Shown piece after piece: positions 43,152-52,757 of a DNA stretch of 56,867 bases. The notes beneath the pieces were generated by a model. That model worked only from the letters and a program-made list of their open reading frames with translations, made no database searches and was not told where the DNA came from. The first letter of the stretch is position 1. Every line of letters starts with the position of its first letter. This DNA is from Desulfovibrio sp. (GTDB lineage Bacteria > Desulfobacterota > Desulfovibrionia > Desulfovibrionales > Desulfovibrionaceae): NCBI GenBank assembly GCA_031276485.1, contig JAISMY010000033.1:1-56867 (forward strand), read 5' to 3'. A program made the position numbers and the translations under genes.

Positions 43152-44246
43152 GTGGTCAAGGTCTTGGTTGTGGACGACTCGGCTTTTGTCAGACGTTCGC
43201 TGATATCTATTCTGGAAAAAGACAAGGATATCCAGGTGGCCGGGACTGCCGCCGACGGCGGGGAGGCGGTGGCCAAAGCCGCCGCGCTCGACCCCGATGT
43301 CATCACGATGGATGTCGAAATGCCGAAAATGAACGGACTGACGGCCCTTGAACGCATTATGGCGACCAATCCCATTCCCGTCATCATGGTCAGTTCCATG
43401 ACCAGCGAGGGCGCTGCCGTCACCTTGCGGGCCATGGAACTGGGGGCTCTGGATTTCATACCCAAACTCGGCTCGGGCAACCTGCACGATACGCAACGCA
43501 TGGAAAAGGAACTCTGCCCCAAAATCAAAGCCATCAGCAGGCGCAAGGCCTTTCTGCGGCTGAAGTTCAAAAACGCCTCCGGCCGGCAGGCCGCGGTAAA
43601 CGCCGGCCCGCCGCCTCCCCGCAAGCAGGCGCCTCAACCCCGCGTCATCCACACAGGCGGCAGCGTGCCCTTTGAAGTCGTCGCCATCGGCGTGTCCACC
43701 GGCGGCCCGCCCGCAGTGCAGCGGATACTGTCCGAACTGCCCGGCAATTTTCCCGTTCCCATCCTTATAGCCCAGCACATGCCGGCGTCCTTTACCGGCC
43801 CCTTTGCCGAACGCCTGAACAACCAGTGCGCCGTCAACGTGAAGCAAGCCGATCCCGTGGAACGGGTCCGCCCCGGCACCGTGTACATCAGTCCCGGCGG
43901 CAAACACCTGCGCCTTGAAAACAAAAGCGGGAGTCTTCTGGCCGTCGTCACCGAAGAGCCGAAGGAAGCCCTCTACAAACCCTCGGCCAACGTGCTGATG
44001 GAAACCGCCGGCATCGCGGCCGGAAGCAAGACTCTGGGCGTTACCCTGACCGGCATGGGCTACGACGGCCTGGAAGGTACCAGGGTACTCAAGCAGCGCG
44101 GGGGATGGGCTATCGCCCAGAATGAGGAATCCTGCGTGGTCTACGGCATGCCCAAAGCGGTCGTGGACGCCGGATTGGCCGATGAAATAGTGGATATAAA
44201 AGACATGAGCGCGGCCATCCTGGCGCACTTTTGCCGGAAAGCGTGA
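43152..44246 (+). CDS. cheB: chemotaxis response regulator methylesterase CheB
   Basis: 364 residues from a GTG start at 43152, with TAAGGAG six bases upstream; longer frames would run into the tRNA. The receiver domain has Asp54 in 'VITMDVEMPKMNGLTALE' after 'VLVVDDSAFVRRSL'. A ~50-residue linker leads to the methylesterase domain: 'IGVSTGGPPAVQ' (catalytic Ser), 'IAQHMPASFTGPFAERLN' (His), and 'GMGYDGLEGTR' (Asp). It demethylates receptor glutamates. It is the first gene of the signalling operon. Confidence 0.95.
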   Translation: MVKVLVVDDSAFVRRSLISILEKDKDIQVAGTAADGGEAVAKAAALDPDVITMDVEMPKMNGLTALERIMATNPIPVIMVSSMTSEGAAVTLRAMELGALDFIPKLGSGNLHDTQRMEKELCPKIKAISRRKAFLRLKFKNASGRQAAVNAGPPPPRKQAPQPRVIHTGGSVPFEVVAIGVSTGGPPAVQRILSELPGNFPVPILIAQHMPASFTGPFAERLNNQCAVNVKQADPVERVRPGTVYISPGGKHLRLENKSGSLLAVVTEEPKEALYKPSANVLMETAGIAAGSKTLGVTLTGMGYDGLEGTRVLKQRGGWAIAQNEESCVVYGMPKAVVDAGLADEIVDIKDMSAAILAHFCRKA

Positions 44247-44500
44247 CGTCTGGTCAGCCGACGAAACAGCGGACGGTAAAGATATACCGATTTTCCGCTG
44301 AAACCGGTAACTGCCGGCCGTAAGGCCGTTGCGCCGCGAAACGGCGCAGGTCAGTCGAAAACCATGCTTTTCGGCGGACTATGCAGCGTTTGAAAAGTTT
44401 ACTTTTTAACGCGGATATCAATAAGCACGGTTTCCGGCCCGCTTTCCGCGGAAAGCGCGGCGCCGGACGGCAAGCGCGGTTTACCCCTGGAGATATGCCG

Positions 44501-46426
44501 ATGTCAGAACCAGCCGATATTCTCTCTCTTCTGCAACAGAGCGATCCTGAACTGGTGCGCAGGGGGGCGCAGATCGCAGGCGAGGAAGCGGTTGCCGCCG
44601 CCATCCCCTACCTGGTGCGCCATATCGTAAGCTCCAACATCGGGGTACAGGAAGCGGTGGACAGGTCGTTGCGCAAAATCGGCGGGCCGGCCGTCGTCCA
44701 CGCCGTAATCCCCCTGCTGCGCTCGGACAATGCCCCGGCGCGCAATATCGCCATGGACCTGCTGCGCGCCCTGGGCAAGAGCGACCTGCCCGCCTTGCAG
44801 GAACTGTTGCGCGATGAAGACCCGGACGTCAGAATTTTCGCCGCCGACATTCTGGGCTCCACGGGCAGCGCCCTGGCCGTGGCCTCACTCTGTCTCGCCC
44901 TGCTGAACGACCCGGAGGTCAACGTGCGCTATCAGGCGGCCGTGAGCCTGGGGCAACTCGCGTTTACCGAAGCCGCGCCCTGCCTGAACAGCGCGTTGAG
45001 CGACGAGGAATGGGTGCAGTTCGCGGTCATCGAAGCCCTGATCAAAATCAGGGACGCATCCTCAATAAGCGCCATGGTCCAGGCCCTCGGCAAAGCCACG
45101 GAACTGGTGTCCTCCGTCGTGGTGGACGCTCTGGGCGAAATGGGCAACATCAAGGCCGTGCCGCAGCTCATCAAACGCCTGGACAGCGCCCCGACGCCGC
45201 TGTGCAACAAAATCGTGCGGGCGGTGCTCAACATTATGGGTGAACACTCCCTGAGCCTTCTGGGCAGCAAGGAATGCCGGCGTCTGGCCGGGTATCTGCC
45301 GTCGGCCCTGGAAGACGACGATCCGGATATCCAGGATTTTGCGGTCCGCGGTTTCGCAGTTCTCGACGGCGACGGCGCGACGACCCATATCCTGCGCCAC
45401 GTCGATCGTCTGGACCCGGAACGCGACGCCGAGCGCGTGGCCCTGGCTTCCGAAACCCTGATCAGACTCGGCCGCAATCCGGAACTTGACGCCGCCGTAC
45501 GCAGCGCCGACGAACATATCGCCGGCACGGCCCTGGGCGTGATGCTGGCCGTGGACGAGGACGCCGCGGTCGCCATGATGGCGGAAACCTTCCCGGAACG
45601 CAGCAGGGACATGCAACGCAGCATGATCATGGAACTCGCCGCCCGGGCCGGCCGCGAGTACCAGGACTTCTTCCTGCATCTGCTGGAAAGCGCCGAAGAC
45701 GGCATCCTGCTGCGCGGCGCACTGCATTTTCTCGGCAAAAAAGGCGATCCGGCGACAGTGCTGGACAAGATACTGCCCTTTTTGGAGCACACTTACAACG
45801 ACGTCAAAGAGACCGCCCTGGAAGCCTGTATTGCCGTTCATACCCCAGAGGTGGAGGACGTGTTCCTCAGGCTTATGCAGGACTCCGACCCCATACAGCG
45901 CATGCTCGGCACTTACGGCCTCGGGTTCTTTCCTACGCAGGATTCTCTTAAAGCCTTGTGCGGCGCCTTGAACGACGCCTCCTCCGACGTGCGGAAAGTC
46001 GCGGTGGAAGCCATCGGAAAAAACGCCGACGAGCATCCCGAGTATCTGGAACTGCTGGAAAACAAACTGCACGACGAAAGCCGCGACGTGCGCCTTGCCG
46101 TGTACGGCACGCTCGGGCGCTGCGAGGACGCGCGCTTTTACGCGTACCTTATAGAAGGCCTCAAAGACCCCGATCCCTGGGTTTGCGTGCGTTGCGCCGA
46201 ATGCTTGGGCGAAAAAAAGGCCATGCAGGCCGTCGAGCCGCTTGTGGGCATGCTCTCCGACGAGAACACGCTGATCGTGGTTAAAGTGGTGTCGGTACTC
46301 GGAATCCTGGGTGGCGAAACGGCTTTCCGCTCGCTCCTGCCGATGCTGGATCACCCGGACCCGGATGTCAGGGCGGCTGCCGAAGAAGCGGTCAACACCA
46401 TTCATAAACAGACCGGCGAGGAGTAA
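44501..46426 (+). CDS. HEAT-repeat protein in chemotaxis operon
   Basis: A 641-residue all-helical protein made of tandem ~30-residue HEAT/PBS-lyase-like repeats, e.g. 'AIPYLVRHIVSSNIGVQEAV' and 'LLRDEDPDVRIFAADILGST'. No enzyme motif is visible, so it is probably a protein-interaction scaffold. The start at 44501 follows GGAG with 8-base spacing. It lies between cheB and cheR, a position conserved in Desulfovibrio clusters. The 254-base gap before it holds a TGCGCCG/CGGCGCA hairpin near 44330. Confidence 0.85.
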   Translation: MSEPADILSLLQQSDPELVRRGAQIAGEEAVAAAIPYLVRHIVSSNIGVQEAVDRSLRKIGGPAVVHAVIPLLRSDNAPARNIAMDLLRALGKSDLPALQELLRDEDPDVRIFAADILGSTGSALAVASLCLALLNDPEVNVRYQAAVSLGQLAFTEAAPCLNSALSDEEWVQFAVIEALIKIRDASSISAMVQALGKATELVSSVVVDALGEMGNIKAVPQLIKRLDSAPTPLCNKIVRAVLNIMGEHSLSLLGSKECRRLAGYLPSALEDDDPDIQDFAVRGFAVLDGDGATTHILRHVDRLDPERDAERVALASETLIRLGRNPELDAAVRSADEHIAGTALGVMLAVDEDAAVAMMAETFPERSRDMQRSMIMELAARAGREYQDFFLHLLESAEDGILLRGALHFLGKKGDPATVLDKILPFLEHTYNDVKETALEACIAVHTPEVEDVFLRLMQDSDPIQRMLGTYGLGFFPTQDSLKALCGALNDASSDVRKVAVEAIGKNADEHPEYLELLENKLHDESRDVRLAVYGTLGRCEDARFYAYLIEGLKDPDPWVCVRCAECLGEKKAMQAVEPLVGMLSDENTLIVVKVVSVLGILGGETAFRSLLPMLDHPDPDVRAAAEEAVNTIHKQTGEE

Positions 46427-46430
46427 CATA

Positions 46431-47477
46431 ATGGCGCTTTTTCCGACCTCCGGCAAAAGCCCGGGGCTGTTTCCGGGCGGCGCCGGCAGCGGCGCAGCCT
46501 CCGCCGCCCGCACGGGCGTTGCGGGCGCCGGAGGACTTGCCGGCAGAGCGGCGGGCGGGCAAACTTTTTCTCCGCCCGCAGGCACGACGCTGCGACCGCC
46601 GCTTTCCGGCGGGCTTCCGGCGGCGAGTCCGGGCGGCAAACTTCAGGTCAGCAATGACGAATTTCTGCAACTGCGCGATTTCATTTATGCGCAAAGCGGC
46701 ATTTTCATCGCCGAGGCGCGCAAGTACCTCGTGGAAAACCGTCTCAACAACAGGATCAAGGCTCTCAACCTTAAGAGTTTCAGCGAATATTACTATTACC
46801 TGCGTTTTGATCCGAACCGGCGCGAGGAACTGACCAGGCTGTTCGAGGTCATCACCACCAATGAAACCAGCTTTTGGCGCAACCCTCCGCAGCTTCAGAT
46901 TTTTCAGGACAAGGTGCTGACCGGCGAACTGGACAGGCTGCGCCGCTCCGGAAACAAAAAGTTGCGCATCTGGTCGGCGGGCTGTTCTACGGGCGAAGAA
47001 CCCTACACGCTGGCGATTATCCTGCACGAGGTGCTGAAAAGCGAAATCTCCGCCTGGGATATCAAAATAACGGCCAACGATCTGTCGGAAGCCGTTCTGG
47101 CCGCGGCGCGCAAAGGCGTGTACACGTCCTATGCCCTGCGCACGACACCCCGCGACATCATAACGCGCCACTTCATCGAGGAAGGCGGCAATTACCGGAT
47201 CGACCCCAGGATGAAGCGGCTCATAGCGTTCGGATCCGTCAACCTGAGCGACAAAATGATGCTGAAACGCGTGGAACGGTCGAACATCATTTTTTGCCGC
47301 AACGTCATCATTTATTTCGACGAGGAAATGAAACGGCAGGTTATCGAATCCTTTTACGACAATCTTCTTCCGGGAGGCTGCATGCTTATCGGGCATTCGG
47401 AATCGCTGCACAATATTTCCAGGGCGTTTAAGCCGGAATACCACGCGGGCACGATTGTGTACCGCAAGGAAGGATGA
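46431..47477 (+). CDS. cheR: chemotaxis protein methyltransferase CheR
   Basis: 348 residues. The first ~70 residues are a low-complexity Gly/Ala/Pro region. The CheR domain follows: 'FIYAQSGIFIAEARKYLVEN', 'ITTNETSFWRNPPQLQIF', the SAM-binding 'IWSAGCSTGEEPYTLAI', 'ITANDLSEAVLAAARKGVY', and 'NIIFCRNVIIYFDEEMKRQV'. It methylates chemoreceptors using S-adenosylmethionine. GGCGAGGAG lies before the ATG, which is 4 bases after the HEAT gene. Confidence 0.94.
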   Translation: MALFPTSGKSPGLFPGGAGSGAASAARTGVAGAGGLAGRAAGGQTFSPPAGTTLRPPLSGGLPAASPGGKLQVSNDEFLQLRDFIYAQSGIFIAEARKYLVENRLNNRIKALNLKSFSEYYYYLRFDPNRREELTRLFEVITTNETSFWRNPPQLQIFQDKVLTGELDRLRRSGNKKLRIWSAGCSTGEEPYTLAIILHEVLKSEISAWDIKITANDLSEAVLAAARKGVYTSYALRTTPRDIITRHFIEEGGNYRIDPRMKRLIAFGSVNLSDKMMLKRVERSNIIFCRNVIIYFDEEMKRQVIESFYDNLLPGGCMLIGHSESLHNISRAFKPEYHAGTIVYRKEG

Positions 47478-47567
47478 AGCGGCATGGGAGCGGGCGCGGA
47501 CGCCGCGGCGGGGGCAGGACGGGCCGGGGCGCCGGCCGCGGGCGGCCGCAGGAAAGGGTGAGACGGA

Positions 47568-48380
47568 ATGGAGGCAGGCGCGGGCTCCGCGACAGGGGCA
47601 AAACGGGCCAGGGTACTGGCTGTGGCCAACCAGAAGGGCGGTGTGGGCAAAACCACGACGAGCGTGACCCTTGCTTCGGCCTTGACCAGGCTGGGCAAGC
47701 AGGTCATGATCATGGACCTTGACCCGCATGCCTGTGCATCGGTACATTTGCGCTATTATCCCGACGACTTCCAGTATTCCGTGAATGATATTTTCGCGGA
47801 CGGCGCGGACGGCCCGGCGGCCGGCGAGATCTGGGACAGGATCCGGCAGCATCACGCCGAGCAGGAATTCGACGTGGTGCCCGCCACTATCCGCCTGGCG
47901 GAACTTGAGGTCGATCTGCGCAACCGCAAGGGCAAGGGAGCCATCCTGCAGCAGTCGCTGGAACATGTGCGCGGGGAATACGATTTTATTGTGCTGGACT
48001 GTCCTCCGCATGTCGGCATTTTGCTGGTCAATGCGCTGGTGGCCTCGGATCTGCTGGTGATCCCCATCCAGACGGATTTCCTGGCCCTGCACGGACTCAA
48101 GCTGCTGTTCGACACCGTCAAGGTGCTGAACAAGGTTCTTCCGCGCCCCATCTGCTACCGCGTGCTGCCCACCCTGTACGACAGGCGGGCCAGAGCCTGC
48201 GCGCGGGTGCTTGAACTGCTGTCCATGAAAATGCGGGACAGCATGTTCCGGACCGTGATCGGCATGGATACGCGCTTTCGCGAAGCAAGCGCCCAAGGTC
48301 GCGTCATCTATGAAATCGCGCCGGAGAGCCGGGGAGCGCGTGAATATGAAGAGCTTGCAAAAGAGATACTCGCACTATGA
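47568..48380 (+). CDS. ParA-like ATPase of chemotaxis operon (ParC-type)
   Basis: 270 residues. Walker A 'NQKGGVGKTTTSVTLASALT' from residue 21, then 'VMIMDLDPHACASVHLRY' and 'YDFIVLDCPPHVGILLVNAL', the full ParA set. ParA-like proteins in che operons position chemotaxis arrays or partition them at division. The 90 bases between cheR and this gene contain an imperfect copy of its own first ~40 bases (47484-47526), which starts a 25-codon frame ending in TGA. It overlaps cheW by 4 bases. Confidence 0.92.
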   Translation: MEAGAGSATGAKRARVLAVANQKGGVGKTTTSVTLASALTRLGKQVMIMDLDPHACASVHLRYYPDDFQYSVNDIFADGADGPAAGEIWDRIRQHHAEQEFDVVPATIRLAELEVDLRNRKGKGAILQQSLEHVRGEYDFIVLDCPPHVGILLVNALVASDLLVIPIQTDFLALHGLKLLFDTVKVLNKVLPRPICYRVLPTLYDRRARACARVLELLSMKMRDSMFRTVIGMDTRFREASAQGRVIYEIAPESRGAREYEELAKEILAL

Positions 48381-49042
48381 ACAAAAGCCCTGAAGAATAT
48401 TTCAAGGAACAGAATTTCCATGCGGATCAGGCCGAACACACGGGTTTTACCCCGGCCGAGCAGGCTTTTATGGACAAATATGTCGGCGTTGACGGGCACT
48501 CCGTCCTCACCGGTCTCGGGCTGGAAGAAAAAAAACGGCCCCCGGAGTCCGCCGCCGACCTGCATCCGGAAATGGACGCGGAAGATTTTCTGGACGCCAT
48601 GTTGCGCTCTTCCCATGAACTGCTTCTGGTCGGTTTTTTTATCGGAGGGCAGGAGTTCACCATCCCTACCGTGGCCGTGCAGGAGGTCATCCGCAACGAA
48701 ACCGCGTCCCGCCTGCCCTCGGCTCCGGAATTCGTGGCAGGCGTCATAAACCTCAGAGGACGGGTGACCCCGCTGATCCATCTGCGGGATGTGCTGGAAG
48801 TCTCGTCGCCGCGCATGGAAGAGGACAAATTCATTATCGTGTGCCGGCGCAAAGGTATACAGATCGGCATGATTATCGAGCGCGTCCATACGATGTACAG
48901 GGTCCGGCAAGAAGACATAGACTGGAGCGTTGAGGCGCATATCGGCGCGAACGTGGATTTTATCTCCGGTCTCCTTAAGGTTCGCGAACAACTTGTCGGC
49001 ATAGTGTCCGTTGATCGCGTAATAACCAGCATTATCAAATGA
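48377..49042 (+). CDS. cheW: chemotaxis adaptor protein CheW
   Basis: 221 residues, longer than the usual ~160 because of an N-terminal extension of ~75 residues (MNKSPEEYFKEQNFHADQAE...). The CheW domain covers ~80-220: 'LLLVGFFIGGQEFTIPTVAV', 'LPSAPEFVAGVINLRGRVTP' and 'DFISGLLKVREQLVGIVSVD'. It couples receptors to CheA. The extension may contact the ParA partner encoded just upstream, but this is inference. Confidence 0.94.
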   Translation: MNKSPEEYFKEQNFHADQAEHTGFTPAEQAFMDKYVGVDGHSVLTGLGLEEKKRPPESAADLHPEMDAEDFLDAMLRSSHELLLVGFFIGGQEFTIPTVAVQEVIRNETASRLPSAPEFVAGVINLRGRVTPLIHLRDVLEVSSPRMEEDKFIIVCRRKGIQIGMIIERVHTMYRVRQEDIDWSVEAHIGANVDFISGLLKVREQLVGIVSVDRVITSIIK

Positions 49043-49054
49043 TGGAGTATGTAT

Positions 49055-49423
49055 ATGGCCAAGCACATTTTAATTGTCGATGATTCCAAAACCATTCGTA
49101 ATCTGGTAGCCTTTATTATGAAGAAAGAAGGATTTAAGGTGACGATGGCGGAAGACGGCCTGGACGGTCTGGAAAAACTCTACTCGTCGGAAAACATTGA
49201 TCTCATTGTCTCGGATATCAATATGCCGCGTATGGACGGGTTTACCTTCATCAAGACCGTGCGTGAACAGGAAGCGTACCGTGATGTCCCGATCGTGGTT
49301 CTTTCCACAGAGGGTAAAGAGCAGGATATCCGGCAGGGGATACAGCTCGGCGCCAACCTGTACATGGTCAAGCCCGCGCAGCCGGAACAGATGATGAAAA
49401 ACATACGCATGCTGCTCGGGTGA
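49055..49423 (+). CDS. cheY: chemotaxis response regulator CheY
   Basis: A 122-residue single receiver domain. The acidic pair is Asp9-Asp10 in 'ILIVDDSKTIRNL', the phosphorylated Asp54 is in 'LIVSDINMPRMDGF', then 'IVVLSTEG' (Thr/Ser) and the conserved Lys in 'LYMVKPAQPE'. The ATG at 49055 is preferred over 49049 because TGGAG is then 7 bases away. It is phosphorylated by CheA and transmits the output. Confidence 0.95.
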   Translation: MAKHILIVDDSKTIRNLVAFIMKKEGFKVTMAEDGLDGLEKLYSSENIDLIVSDINMPRMDGFTFIKTVREQEAYRDVPIVVLSTEGKEQDIRQGIQLGANLYMVKPAQPEQMMKNIRMLLG

Positions 49424-49469
49424 CAGACAAATCCGGTCAACTGAACTGTAAATTTCCGCCTGCTATGGT

Positions 49470-49655
49470 TTAAGGAAACGCTTATTGATACAGGAAAGGC
49501 AAAATGCCTGAAGCCGGATTCTTCACCTGACGGAGAAGGTTCGGCCTTTCGCCCTGTTCAGGCCGAGGCTCGGAACGACTACGTTTTTGTCATTCCGAAC
49601 ATTGCTCCGAAGCCGGCTTGAGGTCTTTCAGAAGAATAAATCAACATTTCCTTAA
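49470..49655 (+). repeat. repeat family B (MITE-like), copy 4
   Basis: A 186-bp element between cheY and cheA. Left end 'ttaaggaaacgcttattgat'; right end in reverse complement 'ttaaggaaatgttgatttat'. The core 'ttcggcctttcgccctgttc' then 'aggccgaggctcggaac' matches copy 1. Confidence 0.82.
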
Positions 49656-49709
49656 AACAGATGAAATCAGGTTAACGATGCGGGAGCGCCCGGCAGCAGA
49701 GGACGAAAA

Positions 49710-52655
49710 ATGAGTCAGGACTTTATGGATCCGGAACTGTTCGCGGATTTTATCATTGAAGCCAAAGAGCATTTGGAAACCATTGAGCCGAACCTTCTGG
49801 AGCTCGAAAAAGCGCCGGACAACCTGTCGATACTCAACGACATTTTTCGGCCCATGCATTCCCTGAAGGGCGCTTCCGGCTTTCTCGGGCTGAACAGGAT
49901 AAACGGTTTGGCCCACAAGGCCGAAAGCGTCATGGACGAATTGCGCAAAGGCTCAATGTCCGTCACGTCGGACATTATGGACGTGATTCTGGCCACGACC
50001 GATCTGCTGCGGCGCATGATAGACAATCTGGAAACCCAGAGCAGCGAAGGCGACGTCGATACCTCCGGCATGATCGCCGCCCTTGACGCCGTGCTGGCCG
50101 GAGAAACGCCGCACGTGGACCGGAGCGGACAGGATGCGCCCGCGCCGGACGCAGACGGGACCGCCGCGCCCGAAACGCCAGGGCCCGGAGCGGACAACGC
50201 CGTGGAAAGCGCTGCGCCGGGCGGCCCGGAAACGGGGGCAAGCTCCGCGCCGGGCGACCCGCCGGCAGGGGAAACCCCGGAGGCGCGGAGCGCGCCCGCC
50301 GAAACGCGCAAGCCCCTGGATACCGAAGCCTGGATAGAATCCAGAAAAAAACTGCCCTCCTACGCGCTTACAGCCTTTGGAGAAGGCCACCTGCGCGATT
50401 TTATCGAGGAGGCCAAGGACAATGTCTCCAATCTCTCGGACGGTCTGCTTGACCTGGAAAAACACCCTGAAGGCAGGGATGACCTGGTCAACGATATTTT
50501 CCGCTATTTCCACAACCTCAAGGGCAACAGCGGCATCATCGCCTTTCAGGAGATGAACGGCCTCACGCATGAGGCCGAAACCCTGCTCAACTCACTGCGC
50601 AAGGGTGAACGGCAGGTGTCCGGTCCGTTGGTGGACCTGCTCCTCATGTCCGTAGACGTCCTGGAAGCGCTTGTATACTGCATAGATCCGGCCGCAGGCA
50701 CGGTTACGCCGTTCGACGCGGGCGAACTTCTGGAAAAACTGCGCGACGCCGTCGCCGGCAAAGAATTGTCCCTGCCCTCCGGCCTTGCCGCGACCCCGCA
50801 GGCTCCCGCGCCGGACAGGCTCGCCTCCGTCCCCATCCCGGCCGCCGATGCCGGCTCCAAGCCCCCCGTGGACAGCGACGATGTCGCGCTTTTCCTCAAC
50901 ACCGTCAACCAGCAGTTTAACCATATCGCCAGGGCGTTGGAAACACTCGGCAAAGACGGCGGCAACCGCGAGTATGCGGATGCGCTGTTCCGCTCCCTGA
51001 CCACCATCCGGAACTGCGCCAATTTCATGGGTCTGGAAGACATCAAGGTTTACGCCCAGCGCACGGCCGGCATAGTGGACAAAGCCCGGTCCGCGAACAT
51101 GGACTTTGCGGTTATGACCGACCTGCTGGACCAGGAATGCGCCATACTGAAAGACCTTATTCCCCCGGCGCTGGACACGCTGGCCGCCAAGACCGGCAAA
51201 GCCGCCCCCCCGGCCGGCCGGCAGGACGCCCCCCCGGCGCCGGAGGCGAAACCTGCGCCGGCGCAGGCCGCTGCGCCCGCTGAAAAAGCGGCAAAGGCCG
51301 CGCCCGAAGCCGCGGCAACGCCCGCGTCCGCGCCCTCCCCCCCGGCGCCGGCCGCTAAAACAGCGCCCGCCCCGCCCGCCGCGCCGGCCGCGCCCGCCGC
51401 GCGCCCGGCGCCCGGCGCCAGGCAGGCGGGAGGGGGCGATACCGCGGCCAAGGTATCTTCCACCATCCGCGTGGATCATGAAAAGCTCGATCACCTCATG
51501 AACCTGATCGGCGAACTCATCATCAACCGCAACCGTTACTCCATGCTCGCCCGCCAACTGGAAGAAACCGGCAGACAGGTGGACGTTTCCGTCATAGCCC
51601 AGAATCTTACGGAAACCACTTACTCCATGGCCAGGATCTCCGACGATCTGCAGGACACCATCATGAAGGTGCGTATGGTGCCGGTGGCCTCGGTGTTTTC
51701 GCGGTTTCCCCGTCTGGTGCGCGATCTTTCGCGCAAAAGCGGTAAAGAAGTGGTCCTGATTGTCGAAGGCGAGGAGACCGAACTGGACAAGAGCGTCGTG
51801 GAGGTCATCGGCGATCCCCTTGTGCATCTCATCCGCAATTCCGTCGACCACGGCATCGAGCCGGAAGCCGTCCGCCGCGAGCGCGGCAAAGCGCCCCAGG
51901 GCAGCGTCTGGCTGCGCGCTTTTTACAAGGGCAACTCCGTCGCCATAGAGATAGAGGACGACGGCAACGGCATAGACCCCGAAGTCATGCGTCAGGTCGC
52001 CGTCCGCAAGGGAGTTATTACGCCCGAGGAAGCCAAGAACCTGGACGACCGTGAAGCGACCGAACTTATCTTCGCCCCCGGTTTCTCCTCGGCGGAAGTG
52101 GTCACGGACATTTCCGGCCGCGGCGTGGGCATGGACGTGGTGCGCACGAACATCAAAAACCTCAAGGGCAGCATCAATATTCTCTCCGAAGTCGGCAAGG
52201 GCACAAAGTTCACGCTCGTCCTGCCCCTGACGCTGGCCATCATCGACGCCCTGATGGTCAACGTGGATAACGAGACCTTCGCCATTCCGCTGGATGCCGT
52301 ATCCGAAACGGTAAAAATTGAGGCGGAGCGCCTGACCGACGTCAAGGGGCGCAAAGCCGTCACCCTGCGCGGCGAAGTGCTGGGCATCATCAGCCTTGCG
52401 GAGTTTCTCGGGCTGCGTTCCACAATACTCAAACAGGGGCTGCTGAACGTGGTGGTCATTGTGGACAACGATCGCCGCCTCGGTCTGGTTGTGGACAGGC
52501 TGCTGGAGCGGCAGGAAGTGGTGATCAAGCCGCTCGGGTCCTATCTGGGCGACGTCAAGGGCATTTCGGGCGCGACCATCATGGGTGACGGCTCGGTCAT
52601 CCTTATCCTTGATCCGCACGAAATATACGCCCTTGCCACGTCGAAGACCGGCTGA
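49710..52655 (+). CDS. cheA: chemotaxis histidine kinase CheA with multiple Hpt domains
   Basis: 981 residues, much longer than E. coli CheA. Hpt domain 1 has His50 in 'MHSLKGASGFLG'. After an acidic/Pro linker, Hpt 2 has His268 in 'FHNLKGNSGII'. A third Hpt-like region (~390-490) has 'TTIRNCANFMGLEDI', where the His is replaced. Another Ala/Pro-rich linker (~500-580) precedes dimerisation (P3), the ATPase P4 ('IRNSVDHGIEPEAVRRERG', 'DDGNGIDPEV', 'GRGVGMDVVRTNI') and CheW-like P5. It phosphorylates CheY and CheB. The ATG follows GAGGACG. The Ala/Pro linkers are GC-rich and low-complexity. Confidence 0.95.
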   Translation: MSQDFMDPELFADFIIEAKEHLETIEPNLLELEKAPDNLSILNDIFRPMHSLKGASGFLGLNRINGLAHKAESVMDELRKGSMSVTSDIMDVILATTDLLRRMIDNLETQSSEGDVDTSGMIAALDAVLAGETPHVDRSGQDAPAPDADGTAAPETPGPGADNAVESAAPGGPETGASSAPGDPPAGETPEARSAPAETRKPLDTEAWIESRKKLPSYALTAFGEGHLRDFIEEAKDNVSNLSDGLLDLEKHPEGRDDLVNDIFRYFHNLKGNSGIIAFQEMNGLTHEAETLLNSLRKGERQVSGPLVDLLLMSVDVLEALVYCIDPAAGTVTPFDAGELLEKLRDAVAGKELSLPSGLAATPQAPAPDRLASVPIPAADAGSKPPVDSDDVALFLNTVNQQFNHIARALETLGKDGGNREYADALFRSLTTIRNCANFMGLEDIKVYAQRTAGIVDKARSANMDFAVMTDLLDQECAILKDLIPPALDTLAAKTGKAAPPAGRQDAPPAPEAKPAPAQAAAPAEKAAKAAPEAAATPASAPSPPAPAAKTAPAPPAAPAAPAARPAPGARQAGGGDTAAKVSSTIRVDHEKLDHLMNLIGELIINRNRYSMLARQLEETGRQVDVSVIAQNLTETTYSMARISDDLQDTIMKVRMVPVASVFSRFPRLVRDLSRKSGKEVVLIVEGEETELDKSVVEVIGDPLVHLIRNSVDHGIEPEAVRRERGKAPQGSVWLRAFYKGNSVAIEIEDDGNGIDPEVMRQVAVRKGVITPEEAKNLDDREATELIFAPGFSSAEVVTDISGRGVGMDVVRTNIKNLKGSINILSEVGKGTKFTLVLPLTLAIIDALMVNVDNETFAIPLDAVSETVKIEAERLTDVKGRKAVTLRGEVLGIISLAEFLGLRSTILKQGLLNVVVIVDNDRRLGLVVDRLLERQEVVIKPLGSYLGDVKGISGATIMGDGSVILILDPHEIYALATSKTG

Positions 52656-52659
52656 CGGG

Positions 52660-52685
52660 GCTTTGCTTTCAGCATAAAGCAAAGC
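52660..52685 (+). terminator. hairpin after cheA
   Basis: GCTTTGCTTT / AAAGCAAAGC with a six-base loop, 5 bases after the cheA stop. No T-run follows, so it may be a stabilising hairpin. It resembles the right-hand hairpin of repeat family A. Confidence 0.4.
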
Positions 52686-52702
52686 GGCGCGGCCAAGGCG
52701 AA

Positions 52703-52737
52703 GCCTGCCGTAAGCGAACTGTTTCAAGCGTTAAATG
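52703..52737 (+). repeat. short repeat family E, copy 3
   Basis: 'gcctgccgtaagcgaactgt' then 'ttcaagcgttaaatg', identical in this span to 12035-12069. It ends 21 bases before the GTG start of the next gene. Confidence 0.7.
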
Positions 52738-52757
52738 GTACAGTAGAGGCAACCCGC

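Noticed and set aside
50592-52727. A 711-codon minus-strand frame opposite cheA
   Set aside because: It is antisense to conserved kinase motifs. It is rich in Gly/Arg because of the complement of Ala/Pro codons.
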